A DNA stretch of 64,000 nucleotides, taken from Ensifer sp. WSM1721 (lineage in GTDB: Bacteria; Pseudomonadota; Alphaproteobacteria; Rhizobiales; Rhizobiaceae). The position numbers and the translations under genes are program-made. The notes under the pieces were generated by a model. That model searched no databases, was not told the origin of the DNA, and saw only the letters and a list, made by a program, of their open reading frames with translations. The stretch lies in contig NZ_CP165782.1 in the NCBI RefSeq assembly GCF_000513895.2, positions 1,736,001 through 1,800,000 on the forward strand, written 5' to 3'. Shown here piece after piece: positions 46,911-57,316 of the stretch. The stretch's first letter is position 1. Each line of letters opens with the position of its first letter.

Positions 46911-47441
46911 ATGCCGCTCTACGCCTTGGGATCTCTGCAACCGCAGACGCCGCCGGAAGGCAGCTATTGGCTCGCGCCGGACGCCAATCTCATCGGCCAG
47001 GTGGAAATCGGCGAGGATGTCGGCATCTGGTTCGGCGCGACGTTGCGCGGCGACAATGAACCGATCCGTATCGGCGCACGCACGAACATCCAGGAAGCCG
47101 TCATCATCCATGTCGACCCCGGCCTTCCAGTGACCATCGGCGAAGGCTGCACGATCGGCCATCGGGCGATCATTCATGGCTGCACGATCGGCGACGATTC
47201 CCTGATCGGCATGGGCGCCACCGTGTTGAACGGCGCGAAAATCGGCCGCAACTGCCTGGTCGGAGCCAACGCGCTCGTCACGGAAGGCAAGGAATTTCCC
47301 GACAATTCGTTGATCGTCGGTGCTCCGGCCAAAGTGGTACGCACGCTCGACGACACCGCGATCGAAGGGTTGAAGCGCTCCGCCGAACATTACGTGAGAA
47401 ACTGGCAGCGCTATGCGGCGCACCTCAAGCGACTGGATTGA
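46911..47441 (+). CDS. Gamma-carbonic anhydrase family protein
   Basis: A 176-residue left-handed beta-helix protein with hexapeptide repeats (ANLIGQVEIGEDVGIWFGAT, GCTIGHRAIIHGCTIGDDS). The metal-type residues H105-like in IIHVD and GHRAIIHG are kept. Close to PaaY/YrdA-type proteins; activity as carbonic anhydrase is not certain for this subgroup. ATG 46911 follows GGAGGAAG. Confidence 0.88.
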   Translation: MPLYALGSLQPQTPPEGSYWLAPDANLIGQVEIGEDVGIWFGATLRGDNEPIRIGARTNIQEAVIIHVDPGLPVTIGEGCTIGHRAIIHGCTIGDDSLIGMGATVLNGAKIGRNCLVGANALVTEGKEFPDNSLIVGAPAKVVRTLDDTAIEGLKRSAEHYVRNWQRYAAHLKRLD

Positions 47442-47520
47442 GCCTGCCGTTCGCCGCGCTCATGCTCGACGTTCCCACTTCGGAAAGCGCATCGCATAAT
47501 TCGATTGAACGTGACGCGCT

Positions 47521-47916
47521 CTAGGCGCAGCTCTTGCAATGGCCGCGAATCTCGATCGTCGTCTTCTCGGTCTTGAAGTTCTGCGTGCGGACGAGCGACG
47601 AGAGGCGCTCCTCGATCGCCTCGTCATGGAACTCCGTCACCTGGCCGCAGCCTTCGCAGATGGTGAAGGCCGTGACGCCGTGATCGTGCTCGTGCTCGTG
47701 CGGGCAGGTGCAGGCGACGAAGGCGTTGAGACTCTCCAACCGGTGTACCAGGCCGTATTCCAAGAGCTTGTCGAGCGCGCGATAGACCTGCAACGGCGCA
47801 CGAAAACCCTGATCCCGCAGTTTGTCGAGGATCGTGTACGCGCTCATCGGGCCGTCCGAATGGGCGAGCGCTCCCATCACCAGCGACTGATTCTTCGTCA
47901 GTTGGGGCGTACCCAT
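47521..47916 (-). CDS. zur: Zur, zinc uptake regulator (Fur family)
   Basis: A 131-residue Fur-family repressor. The winged HTH lies in the N-terminal half (AYTILDKLRDQGFRAPLQVYRALDKL). The zinc sites are CTCPHEHEHDH in the middle and CEGCG with C-terminal CKSC. It is last in znuC-znuB-zur, overlapping znuB by 1 base, so zinc represses its own uptake genes. Target sites are seen at 49688-49724. Confidence 0.92.
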   Translation of the reverse strand: MGTPQLTKNQSLVMGALAHSDGPMSAYTILDKLRDQGFRAPLQVYRALDKLLEYGLVHRLESLNAFVACTCPHEHEHDHGVTAFTICEGCGQVTEFHDEAIEERLSSLVRTQNFKTEKTTIEIRGHCKSCA

Positions 47917-48743
47917 CAGCGTTGTCCTCCATGAGAAGAATATGACGCGTGCTCAGTCCGGCGACCGACCGGCAGCAGACTCAGCACGAAGAGGGCCAAT
48001 GCCGCAACCACGATGGACGGCCCGGACGGCGTATCCCAGTGGAGCGAGCCGAAAAGACCGCCGGCCACAGCAAGTGCGCCTATCAACGAAGCGAGGACGG
48101 CCATGATTTCCGGCGACGTTGCGAAGCGGCGCGCGGTCGCCGCCGGTATGATCAGCAGCGAGGTAATCAGCAGGATGCCGACGATCTTCATGGCGATCGC
48201 GATCACCAGCGCCATCAGCAGCATGAAGAAGAGCCGCGCCCTGTCCGGCTTCAGACCCTCGGCCTCCGCCAGCTCGGGATTGACGGTCGAGGCGAGCAGC
48301 GGCCGCCACAGATAGATCAGCGCGAAGATCACCAGGATGCCGCCGCCCCAGATGACGTCGATATCGCCCTTCGAAACGGCAAGGATGTCGCCGAAGAGGA
48401 AGCCGACGAGATCGATCCGGACCCAGGTCATGAAGGCGACGATGACGAGGCCGATCGACAATGCCGAATGCGATAGGATGCCGAGCAGCGCGTCGGTGGA
48501 GAGGGCGCCGCGCTTCTGCAGGAAGAGCAGCAGCACCGAAACGGCCGAAGCAACGATGAAGACGCTGACCATGAGATTGAGGTCCATCAGCAGCGACAGC
48601 GCGACGCCGAGCAGCGCCGAATGCGCCATGGTGTCGCCGAAATAGGCCATGCGCCGCCAGATGACGAAGCAACCGAGCGGCCCCGCCACCATGGCGATGC
48701 CGATGCCGGCGACGAGTGCACGAATGAAGAAATCGTCAAGCAT
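47916..48743 (-). CDS. znuB: ZnuB, zinc ABC transporter permease
   Basis: A 275-residue ABC-3 family permease with about eight membrane segments. It starts MLDDFFIRALVAGIGIAMVA at ATG 48743, overlapping znuC by 8 bases. FGDTMAHSALLGVALSLL and GILLITSLLIIPAATARRFA are typical. It moves zinc in from the periplasm together with ZnuA and ZnuC. Confidence 0.93.
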   Translation of the reverse strand: MLDDFFIRALVAGIGIAMVAGPLGCFVIWRRMAYFGDTMAHSALLGVALSLLMDLNLMVSVFIVASAVSVLLLFLQKRGALSTDALLGILSHSALSIGLVIVAFMTWVRIDLVGFLFGDILAVSKGDIDVIWGGGILVIFALIYLWRPLLASTVNPELAEAEGLKPDRARLFFMLLMALVIAIAMKIVGILLITSLLIIPAATARRFATSPEIMAVLASLIGALAVAGGLFGSLHWDTPSGPSIVVAALALFVLSLLPVGRRTEHASYSSHGGQR

Positions 48744-49647
48744 CGCGCTTCTTCTCCGCCGTCTCAAATCCCTGCAGCCGCGCGTGATGCCCGCAGCCGC
48801 AATCCGGATCGTGGTCGTGCACGTTCTCGGCCTCGTCATAGTGGTGATGGCCGTCTCCCGGGAAGCAGCTTTCGGTGATGCTGCCGTCGGCATGCAGCAC
48901 CCGCCCGTCCGACAAGTGCGTATGGTCGTGATGATGGCTGTAGACCGCGAGCGCACCGGCGGCCCTGCGGCCGAAGAGCTTTAGATATTCCGGGCTCTGG
49001 CTGACGGCCTGCGGCGTGCCGCGGCAGCAGACGTGGCCGTTCAAGCAAACGACCGTATCGGTTTCCGCCATGACGATATGAAGATCGTGCGAGATCAGGA
49101 GGATGCCGCAGCCGGTGCGGTTACGGATCTGCTTGATCAGTTCATAAAGCGCGATCTCGCCGGAAAAATCGACGCCCTGTACCGGCTCGTCGAGCACCAG
49201 TAGATCGGGTTTGCGGGCGATCGCCCGAGCAAGCAGCGCTCGCTGGAATTCGCCGCCCGACAGATGCTGCACCTCGGCCTTCGCCATGTGCAGCATACCC
49301 GTGGCCGCCAGCGCCTCCTCGATTTCGCGACCTTTCAGCGGGCCGGTCAATGTCATCAGGCGCTCGACCGTCAGCGGCAGCGTCCAGTCGACGGCGAGCT
49401 TCTGTGGCACGTAGCCAACCTTCAGGCCTTGTATCCGCTCGACCTGGCCCTCGTCCGGCTTCACGACTCCGATCGCCGTTTTCGCAGTCGTCGATTTTCC
49501 CGAACCGTTCGGCCCGATGAGCGTGACGATTTCGCCGCGATTGATCGAGAAGTCGACGCCGCGCACGAGCCAACGCCCGTTTCGCCGCACTCCGGTGTTG
49601 GCAAGACGGACGAGAGGGGTCGTTTCTGGCGATCGATAGTTCAGCAT
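48736..49647 (-). CDS. znuC: ZnuC, zinc ABC transporter ATPase with His-rich tail
   Basis: A 303-residue ATPase. Walker A GPNGSGKST near residue 45, signature LSGGEFQRALLARA, Walker B LLVLDEPVQGVD. The C-terminal extension of about 60 residues is rich in His, Asp and Cys (YSHHHDHTH, CFPGDGHHHYD, CGCGHH), probably a zinc sensor or store typical of rhizobial ZnuC. I chose ATG 49647; TTG codons 12 bases earlier are possible. Confidence 0.92.
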   Translation of the reverse strand: MLNYRSPETTPLVRLANTGVRRNGRWLVRGVDFSINRGEIVTLIGPNGSGKSTTAKTAIGVVKPDEGQVERIQGLKVGYVPQKLAVDWTLPLTVERLMTLTGPLKGREIEEALAATGMLHMAKAEVQHLSGGEFQRALLARAIARKPDLLVLDEPVQGVDFSGEIALYELIKQIRNRTGCGILLISHDLHIVMAETDTVVCLNGHVCCRGTPQAVSQSPEYLKLFGRRAAGALAVYSHHHDHTHLSDGRVLHADGSITESCFPGDGHHHYDEAENVHDHDPDCGCGHHARLQGFETAEKKRDA

Positions 49648-49794
49648 CAAAAAATCCAAGCTGACAGTTGCCTCTGGCTATCGCACACGTTATAGCATAA
49701 CGCAATTGATGTAATAACATTACACGGCACTGCCTTGCAATGTCAGATGCATGCAAGCCCGCCGCAGCATTTTGAACCAAGCTCGGAGAACCCG
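49648..49794. promoter_or_regulatory. Divergent znuC/znuA promoter with two Zur boxes
   Basis: CGTTAT-AGC-ATAACG at 49688-49702 and TGTAAT-AAC-ATTACA at 49710-49724 are both perfect palindromes with the same 6-3-6 layout. Their centres are 22 bases apart, about two helical turns, so two Zur dimers could bind one face of the DNA. They resemble Zur boxes of Agrobacterium as I remember them. Confidence 0.8.
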
Positions 49795-50802
49795 ATGAAA
49801 TCGACGCCCGCCCTGCTTTTCGCATCCACCCTCCTCCTCTCCTCGCCAGCCTGGGCGCAAGCCCCCAACGTGGTGGTGTCGATCAAGCCCATCCATTCTC
49901 TCGTCGCGTCCATCATGCAAGGCGTCGGCGAACCCGCGCTCATCGTCGAGGGCGGCGCCTCTCCTCACACCTACAGCATGAAACCGTCGAACGCCGCAGC
50001 ACTGCAGGCAGCAAACGTGGTCTTCTGGGTCGGGCACGGTTTCGAGGCCTTCCTCGACAAGCCGCTCGACGCGCTCGGCAGCGGTGCCAAGGTGGTGGAA
50101 CTCGGTGAGGCTCCGGGAATCGAGAAACTGAAGTTCCGCGAGGGCGGCGCCTTCGAAGCGCATGATGACGAGCACGAGGAAGGACACGGCGCGGGTGCCC
50201 ATGAGGCCGAGGAAGCCGGGCACGAGAACCACGCCGCCGAACCGGAAGCTGCCGAACAGGGTCATCATCATGGCGAGGGCGAGTTCGACATGCATATGTG
50301 GCTCGACCCGATGAACGCCAAGGCAATGGCGGCCGAGATCGAGAAGACGCTCTCGGAAGCGGACCCGGCCAACGCGGCCGCCTACAAAGCCAATCTGGAG
50401 AAATTCAACGCGAGGATCGACGCTCTCGACAAGAGCCTTGCCGAGACCGTGGCGCCGGTCAGGGACAAACCGTTCGTGGTGTTCCACGACGCCTACCAAT
50501 ATTTCGAACACCGCTACAAAGTGCGCGTCGCCGGCTCGATCACGGTAAGCCCGGAAGTGCTGCCAGGCGCCGAGCGCCTTTCGGAGATTCATGCGAAGAT
50601 CGAGGAGCTCGGCGCGACCTGCGTCTTCGCCGAACCCCAGTTTGAATCGAAACTGATCAGCGTCGTCATCGAAGGCACGCCGGCGAAATCCGGCACGCTC
50701 GATCCAGAAGCCGCGAGCCTCGAGGCAGGGCCGGATCTCTATTTCCAACTGATGGAAAATATCGGTGCCTCACTGAAGGAGTGCCTTTCCTCGGCGAGCT
50801 AA
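49795..50802 (+). CDS. znuA: ZnuA, zinc ABC transporter binding protein
   Basis: A 335-residue periplasmic protein. The signal peptide ends at SPAWAQ. The zinc-cradling His in VSIKPIHSL is kept, followed after position 115 by a His/Glu-rich loop (HDDEHEEGHGAGAHE, then GHHHGEGEFDMHMWLDP). Start at ATG 49795 behind GGAGAA. Divergent from znuCB-zur and sharing their Zur sites. Confidence 0.94.
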   Translation: MKSTPALLFASTLLLSSPAWAQAPNVVVSIKPIHSLVASIMQGVGEPALIVEGGASPHTYSMKPSNAAALQAANVVFWVGHGFEAFLDKPLDALGSGAKVVELGEAPGIEKLKFREGGAFEAHDDEHEEGHGAGAHEAEEAGHENHAAEPEAAEQGHHHGEGEFDMHMWLDPMNAKAMAAEIEKTLSEADPANAAAYKANLEKFNARIDALDKSLAETVAPVRDKPFVVFHDAYQYFEHRYKVRVAGSITVSPEVLPGAERLSEIHAKIEELGATCVFAEPQFESKLISVVIEGTPAKSGTLDPEAASLEAGPDLYFQLMENIGASLKECLSSAS

Positions 50803-50858
50803 TGCACGTCGCCCGAAAGTGTGCAGCGGCTTTGGCATCATGACATGCAGGAACAAGA

Positions 50859-50885
50859 TTTAAAGCGCGCATGACGCGCTTTAAA
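50859..50885. repeat. Palindrome downstream of znuA
   Basis: TTTAAAGCGCG, loop CATGA, CGCGCTTTAAA: 11 perfect pairs. It precedes the strong terminator by 20 bases. Confidence 0.55.
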
Positions 50886-50905
50886 GTCGTCCTCCCAAGA
50901 CGGCG

Positions 50906-50934
50906 AAGGCGGGCCTATCCGGCCCGCCTTTTTT
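50906..50934 (+). terminator. Intrinsic terminator after znuA
   Basis: AAGGCGGGCC, loop TATCC, GGCCCGCCTT, followed by four more T. It lies between znuA and the convergent RcnB-like gene, so it may act on both strands. Confidence 0.85.
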
Positions 50935-50958
50935 ATCCGTTTCTTCAGTGCTGCCGGG

Positions 50959-51327
50959 TCAGTGAGCCGCTGCGAGGCCGACGATGACGCCTGTCGCCAG
51001 GCTGACCAGCAGGAAATCGTTGTCGACACGTACCCACTGCTGACCACGCGGGGGAGGCCGCAGCCGATAGCGGCGGTAGTCGTGGACATAGGCCATGTGA
51101 CGGCGCTCGGCGGGGCTCAGCCGGTATCCGCGCGCCCAATGCATCTTCTTGATGATCACGCGCTTCTCGATGGTCTTTTCCGCGCGCTTATCGACGTGGC
51201 GATAGACCTGCCCATGGCGATAGCGGTCATGCGCCTGTGCCAGTTCAAAAGAGCCGGCCGTCTGAGCGAACGCCATCGGCGTGGCGAGGAACGAGCTGGC
51301 GACAAGCGCGATCAGGAGGCGTTTCAT
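50959..51327 (-). CDS. RcnB-family exported protein
   Basis: A 122-residue protein with a signal peptide (MKRLLIALVASSFLATPMAF) and the RcnB pattern: Arg/His/Tyr-rich start (AHDRYRHGQVYRHVDKR), then WARGYRLSPAERRHM and LRPPPRGQQWVRVDNDFLLV, ending in a hydrophobic segment. RcnB in E. coli affects nickel/cobalt homeostasis. Starts at ATG 51327. Confidence 0.85.
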   Translation of the reverse strand: MKRLLIALVASSFLATPMAFAQTAGSFELAQAHDRYRHGQVYRHVDKRAEKTIEKRVIIKKMHWARGYRLSPAERRHMAYVHDYRRYRLRPPPRGQQWVRVDNDFLLVSLATGVIVGLAAAH

Positions 51328-51464
51328 GGGGTTTCCTTTCGTTGTACGCCCCATGAAACTAGGCCTGCCTTCCTGAACCGAACATGAAACATGGCATTAC
51401 AATTGTGTAAGGATAACCGATGCTTATGACGAGTTTCTCATAAACTAATGAATGCGTCAAAAGT

Positions 51465-51481
51465 GCGCAACGACGTTGCGC
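51465..51481 (-). terminator. Hairpin ending the GH43 gene transcript
   Basis: GCGCAAC, loop GAC, GTTGCGC, followed on the minus strand by ACTTTTG. It lies 8 bases after the stop of the xylosidase gene. Confidence 0.6.
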
Positions 51482-51488
51482 TCGCATC

Positions 51489-53120
51489 TCACTTCTGCGT
51501 GGCGATCGCTTCATAACGGAATCGGTCGAAGTCCGCGGGCATTGCACTGCCCGAAGTATCGAAGGCGAACATGCCCGCGAAGGCGCCAGTGAAGGAACCA
51601 TGTTCGCCGCGCCCGCCCTCGTCCGAGATCACGCCGGCATCGAGCACGGGGCCGATCACCTTCCAATCGTCATCCGCCTCGGTCCGCCAGAAGAACTGGA
51701 GATCATTGTCCCTCACCTCCATAGCAAGCCGGATCGGACCCTCGGGGACCGCGACGCCGCTCCCGGCCGGAAACGCCAACCGTCCATGCGGGAAGTCCCC
51801 GGGGCAAGAAAGGATCGTAACGACGCGTCCAAGCGTCTCGTGCCGGGTGATTCCGAGGGCATGGAACTTGTGCCGGTTATAATAATGCGTGAGGCCGGCG
51901 ACCTGCTGGTAGGTCTCGGGAGCGAATTCGACGACTGTTTCCGCCCGGAAGGAATGGTGCTCCTGCCGCCGCGCCACCAGCGCCTGCTCGAACCAGCTTC
52001 CTATGCTCTCGCGACCAAAGAGGCGGAGGTGTCCTTCCCGCCAGGTCAGCGAGAAGATCCGCTCCGGCGCCGGCGTGCGCAGCCACTGGAATTCCAGCGG
52101 AAGCTCCGGGTCGTCGAAATCGGATTCGATCGCGGCAGGTGGAGGGACCGCTATCGTGTGCGCCGGCGCGGGCACCGTCACGTCCGGCACGACGCCGCCG
52201 CCTTCGAGGTAGAGCCAGCCGTCCTCCCGCCAGACGCATTTCTGCAACGCCGTCTCGCGGCCCAGCGTACAGCGACGATGAGGCGGCAGCGGCCGGCCGC
52301 AAAGATGCGTGTGGTAAGCCTGTCCGTCCGATGTTTCCACATATTGGCCGTGCCCCGCGCGCTGCAGCGCCGCCTCCGAGTGATCCTTCGAGGTGATAAG
52401 ATGGGCGTTCGGATGCATCTCGTAGGGTCCGTCGATCGCGCGCGACCGCGCCATGGTCACGGCATGGTCGTAACCCGTGCCGCCTTCGGCGACGGTCAGA
52501 TAATACCAGCCGTCGCGCTTGAAGAGATGTGGGCCCTCGACGAGCCCAAGCGAGCTTCCGGCGAAAATGTTCTTGACGGGGCCGACGAGCTTGCGCGTCC
52601 GCTCGTCCCATTCCTGCAGCAGGATGCCGTCGAAGGCCGGGCTTTTCGGCGAGCCGCCGAAGCTCTCGGGCCGGTGGTTCCACTGCATGTTGAGGAACCA
52701 CTTGCGGTCGTCATCGTCGTGGAAGAGCGAGGGATCGAAACCGGACGAATTGACATAGACCGGATCGGACCAGGTGGCCTCGACGACCTCCGCCGTCACG
52801 ATGTAATTGTGCGCATCCTTGAAGTTGCCGTCGAAGCGCTTGACATCGGTGTAGACCAGCCAGAACAGCCCGTCGCAATAGGAAAGGCATGGCGCCCAAA
52901 TGCCGCAACTGTCGGGGTTGCCGCGCATGTCGAGCTGGCTTGCGCGCTCCAGCGGCCGCCTTATGAGCCGCCAGTTCACCAGATCGCGCGAATGATGGAT
53001 CTGCACCCCCGGATACCACTCGAAAGTCGAGGTGGCGATGTAATAGTCGTCGCCGACCCGGCAGATCGATGGGTCAGGATTGAAGCCCGGCAGGATCGGA
53101 TTGCGGATCATCGCGGCCAT
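51489..53120 (-). CDS. GH43 beta-xylosidase
   Basis: A 543-residue glycoside hydrolase family 43 enzyme. The five-blade propeller carries the catalytic base D16 in NPILPGFNPDPS, the pKa-modulating Asp region around GIWAPCLSYCDGLFW, and the acid Glu in GLVEGPHLFKRDGWYYL. A C-terminal beta-sandwich is typical of the xylosidase subfamily. There is no signal peptide, so it cleaves imported xylo-oligosaccharides. Start at ATG 53120 behind GAGGAGAAG. Confidence 0.92.
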   Translation of the reverse strand: MAAMIRNPILPGFNPDPSICRVGDDYYIATSTFEWYPGVQIHHSRDLVNWRLIRRPLERASQLDMRGNPDSCGIWAPCLSYCDGLFWLVYTDVKRFDGNFKDAHNYIVTAEVVEATWSDPVYVNSSGFDPSLFHDDDDRKWFLNMQWNHRPESFGGSPKSPAFDGILLQEWDERTRKLVGPVKNIFAGSSLGLVEGPHLFKRDGWYYLTVAEGGTGYDHAVTMARSRAIDGPYEMHPNAHLITSKDHSEAALQRAGHGQYVETSDGQAYHTHLCGRPLPPHRRCTLGRETALQKCVWREDGWLYLEGGGVVPDVTVPAPAHTIAVPPPAAIESDFDDPELPLEFQWLRTPAPERIFSLTWREGHLRLFGRESIGSWFEQALVARRQEHHSFRAETVVEFAPETYQQVAGLTHYYNRHKFHALGITRHETLGRVVTILSCPGDFPHGRLAFPAGSGVAVPEGPIRLAMEVRDNDLQFFWRTEADDDWKVIGPVLDAGVISDEGGRGEHGSFTGAFAGMFAFDTSGSAMPADFDRFRYEAIATQK

Positions 53121-53468
53121 GTCTTCTCCTCCATTTTCGGCCGTGCATCCAGCCCGAAACTCGCCGCCGTTTCAAGACCCGCGGCATAGGTTTTCGCTCA
53201 AGAAACAAGACGGCCAACAGGCTCCGAATCATCGTGCCTCAGCATGAATTGCGCGCTGCCGACGACCGCGCGTTGAAAAGCAATGACGGCGGATCCCACC
53301 ACTTGCGCCTAAGCTTTGGGCATTCTTGGCCGGCCGATATGATACTTTCGTATAGCGGTTCGTTGCCAAACAGAAAAATGGCAGCGCAGGCTTGAAAGGA
53401 GACTTGAAATCGGCACTCTGACTGTGCTTGGCAGAACACCAAAAACAGCCATTGCGGGGAGGTATCCG
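53121..53468. promoter_or_regulatory. Divergent region between the xylosidase and TRAP genes
   Basis: This 348-base gap has no supported gene. It should hold the leftward xylosidase promoter and the rightward TRAP promoter. GATACTTTCGTATA near 53341 contains a perfect ATAC/GTAT inverted pair. I cannot name a regulator. Confidence 0.4.
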
Positions 53469-54044
53469 ATGAAACCGTTACTCGGCTTCAGCCGATTGAT
53501 AGACGCCGTCACCGAGAAAATCGGCAAGGCCGTCTCTTGGCTCATTCTTGTCGCCGTGCTCGTCAGCGCCGGTAATGCCGTCATCAGAAAAGCGTTCAAC
53601 ATCTCGTCGAATGCCTGGCTCGAGGCGCAATGGTATCTCTTCGGCGCCGCCTTCATGTTCGCTGCCGCCTATACGCTGAGCCAAAACGAGCACATCCGCA
53701 TCGATATCGTCTACGGGATGTTTTCGCGCCGCGTGCAGCATTGGATCGACCTTTTCGGGCACGTCTTCTTCCTGATGCCCTTCGTGCTGCTGATGCTCTA
53801 TTACCTCGTGCCCTACGTGCGGATGTCCTATGTTTCGGGCGAGGTGTCCTCCAGCGCCGGCGGGCTCATCATCTGGCCGGCGAAGGCCATTCTGCTGATC
53901 GGCTTCATCCTTCTCGCACTGCAGGGTGTTTCGGAGATTATCAAGAAGATCGCCATCATGACGGGGAACATGGACGATCCCACCCCCTACGTGCCGACCC
54001 ACGCGCCGCTCGATGAAACGATTGCTCCGGAGGTACGCCCGTGA
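53469..54044 (+). CDS. TRAP transporter small membrane subunit (DctQ)
   Basis: A 191-residue protein with four membrane helices and the DctQ pattern (ISSNAWLEAQWYLFGAAFMF). Start at ATG 53469 behind GGGGAGG. It overlaps the large subunit gene by 4 bases. With DctM and the binding protein encoded on the other strand it forms a sodium-coupled importer, probably for an organic or keto acid. Confidence 0.9.
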   Translation: MKPLLGFSRLIDAVTEKIGKAVSWLILVAVLVSAGNAVIRKAFNISSNAWLEAQWYLFGAAFMFAAAYTLSQNEHIRIDIVYGMFSRRVQHWIDLFGHVFFLMPFVLLMLYYLVPYVRMSYVSGEVSSSAGGLIIWPAKAILLIGFILLALQGVSEIIKKIAIMTGNMDDPTPYVPTHAPLDETIAPEVRP

Positions 54045-55822
54045 TCGAATTCGTCGCCGACAACATGGCACCGATCATGTTCGCATCGTTGGTCGTGTTC
54101 CTGCTGCTGGGTTATCCCGTTGCATTCTCACTTGCCGCCAACGGTCTTTTGTTCTTCATCATCGGCGTCGAGCTTGCGCCGCTTTCCGACTCGATCAATC
54201 TCTCCTGGCCGCTGCTGAACGCATTGCCGGAGCGGTTCTGGGGGGTGATGTCGAACGACACGCTCCTCGCCATCCCGTTCTTCACTTTCATGGGGATCGT
54301 GCTCGAACGCTCGGGCATGGCGGAGGACCTTCTCGACACGATTGGCCAGCTCTTCGGCCCGGTCCGCGGCGGCCTCGCCTATGCCGTGATCTTCGTCGGT
54401 GCGCTGCTTGCGGCAACCACCGGGGTCGTTGCTGCCTCGGTCATCGCGATGGGCCTCATCTCGCTGCCGATCATGCTGCGCTACGGCTATGACCGGCGCA
54501 TCGCCTCGGGCGTTATTGCCGCTTCCGGCACGCTGGCCCAGATCATCCCACCGTCGCTGGTGCTGATCGTGCTCGCCGACCAGCTCGGCCGCTCCGTCGG
54601 CGACATGTATGCGGGTGCGCTGATCCCGGGCCTCGTGCTGACGGGCCTCTACATGGGCTACATCCTGCTCATGACCTTCCTGAAGCGCGATTCCATGCCG
54701 GCACTGCCGCTCGAAGCGCGCACACTCGGGTCGGGCGTGACATCGCTCATCATCGCACTCGCCGTCGCCGCCGGCATCGCCTACGCGGCCCATGTCTATC
54801 TTGCGCCGACGCAGGGCGAGAACGCCGACATCCTCGGGGCAACCGTCGGTACCGCGTTCATCTATGTGGTCGCTCTCATCGACAGGGCCCTGAAGATCAA
54901 CGCATTGTCGCGCCTGGCACAGCAGGTCATCATCGTCTTGATCCCGCCGCTGGCGCTGATCTTCCTCGTGCTCGGCACAATCTTCCTCGGCATCGCGACG
55001 CCGACGGAAGGCGGGGCTATGGGTGCCGTCGGCGCTCTGATCATGGCGGCGGCCAAGGGGCGGCTCAACATGGAGGTGGTGCGGGCTGCGCTCGCCGCGA
55101 CCACGCGCCTCTCCGCCTTCGTGCTGTTCATCCTGATCGGCGCGCGCGTCTTCTCGCTGACCTTCTACGGGGTCAACGGGCACCTCTGGGTCGAGCACCT
55201 GTTGGTCGGATTGCCCGGCGGCGAGGTCGGCTTCCTGATCGCCGTCAACGTGCTCGTCTTCCTGCTGGCGTTCTTCCTCGACTTCTTCGAGCTCGCCTTC
55301 ATCATCGTACCGCTGCTCGCACCGGCGGCCGATAAGCTCGGGATCGATCTGATCTGGTTCGGCGTGCTGCTCGGCATCAACATGCAGACGAGCTTCATGC
55401 ACCCGCCCTTCGGCTTCGCGCTCTTCTACCTGCGCTCCGTCGCTGCCAGGGTGCCGTACCTCGACAAGGTCACCGGCAAGATGACGCAACCGGTGACGAC
55501 CGGACAGATCTATTGGGGCGCCGTGCCTTTCGTCGGCATCCAGATCCTGATGGTGGCGTTGACGATCCTCTTCCCGCAGATGGTCATGCACTACAAGGGA
55601 AGCGGCACCGCCGTCGACCCGTCCACGATCAAGATCGAAGTGCCCGGCTTCGGCACCGGAGGCGGCGGACTGACGCTGCCGGACAATGGCGGAGGCCTCG
55701 GCCTTCCCGGCGGGCTGCAGCTTCCAGGCGGCAATCCCTTGGAGCAGCAGCCGGGACAGCAGAACGCTCCTCAGCAGAACAACCCCGCACCCGACCTTAG
55801 CGTGCCACCATCGTTCAAATGA
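54041..55822 (+). CDS. TRAP transporter large permease (DctM) with low-complexity tail
   Basis: A 593-residue protein starting at GTG within the dctQ stop. It has about 12-14 membrane segments (SLVVFLLLGYPVAFSLAAN, LAATTGVVAASVIAMGLISL). The family norm is about 430; this belongs to the longer class with an inserted middle and, after about residue 528, a soluble Gly/Leu/Pro/Gln/Asn-rich tail. The tail probably sits in the cytoplasm or periplasm as a disordered extension. Confidence 0.9.
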   Translation: MIEFVADNMAPIMFASLVVFLLLGYPVAFSLAANGLLFFIIGVELAPLSDSINLSWPLLNALPERFWGVMSNDTLLAIPFFTFMGIVLERSGMAEDLLDTIGQLFGPVRGGLAYAVIFVGALLAATTGVVAASVIAMGLISLPIMLRYGYDRRIASGVIAASGTLAQIIPPSLVLIVLADQLGRSVGDMYAGALIPGLVLTGLYMGYILLMTFLKRDSMPALPLEARTLGSGVTSLIIALAVAAGIAYAAHVYLAPTQGENADILGATVGTAFIYVVALIDRALKINALSRLAQQVIIVLIPPLALIFLVLGTIFLGIATPTEGGAMGAVGALIMAAAKGRLNMEVVRAALAATTRLSAFVLFILIGARVFSLTFYGVNGHLWVEHLLVGLPGGEVGFLIAVNVLVFLLAFFLDFFELAFIIVPLLAPAADKLGIDLIWFGVLLGINMQTSFMHPPFGFALFYLRSVAARVPYLDKVTGKMTQPVTTGQIYWGAVPFVGIQILMVALTILFPQMVMHYKGSGTAVDPSTIKIEVPGFGTGGGGLTLPDNGGGLGLPGGLQLPGGNPLEQQPGQQNAPQQNNPAPDLSVPPSFK

Positions 55823-55826
55823 CGGC

Positions 55827-55858
55827 AAAAGGGCCGGTCGCGATACCGGCCCTTTTCT
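55827..55858 (+). terminator. Intrinsic terminator after dctM
   Basis: AAAAGGGCCGGT, loop CGCGAT, ACCGGCCCTTTT: 12 perfect pairs with U-rich end. It begins 5 bases after the stop. Confidence 0.9.
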
Positions 55859-55877
55859 TCCCTGGCGCACAAAGAAA

Positions 55878-55900
55878 ACCCCGGAGCGGCGCTCCGGGGT
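55878..55900 (-). terminator. Intrinsic terminator of the TRAP binding-protein gene
   Basis: ACCCCGGAGC, loop GGC, GCTCCGGGGT; read on the minus strand it is followed by TTTCTTT. It faces the dctM terminator and separates the convergent genes. Confidence 0.85.
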
Positions 55901-55922
55901 ATTCTTTTGCGATGAATGCAGC

Positions 55923-57038
<1,116 letters not shown>

Positions 57039-57316
57039 CTATTTCCCGCCATACGGTCCAGCGCAGCTTGTCCGCGCTACCGCCCATTGCACCTGTCCGC
57101 ACCCGCCGAGGGGCGCCGGAAGGTCTTTTTCCTCGTTCTTGCCGGCCGCACAGGACCGTGAAGGCACGCTGTGAAAAGGACGGCACACCGCACCATACAT
57201 ATTCACCAATGCATGTCCAGCGGCCGTTTTCCGGCGCTCTCTTCGACTGTTGTCCGAGGAGCAGGAAGCAGCCTCAAGTTGCTCAAAATCGAGGCAAATC
57301 AAAGCATTCCGCCAAT

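Noticed and set aside
51600..53189. A 529-codon plus-strand frame opposite the xylosidase
   Set aside because: No motifs; the GH43 gene on the other strand has all catalytic residues.
54128..55870. A 580-codon minus-strand frame across dctM
   Set aside because: Extremely charged, Glu/Arg/His-rich translation typical of the reverse of a membrane protein gene.
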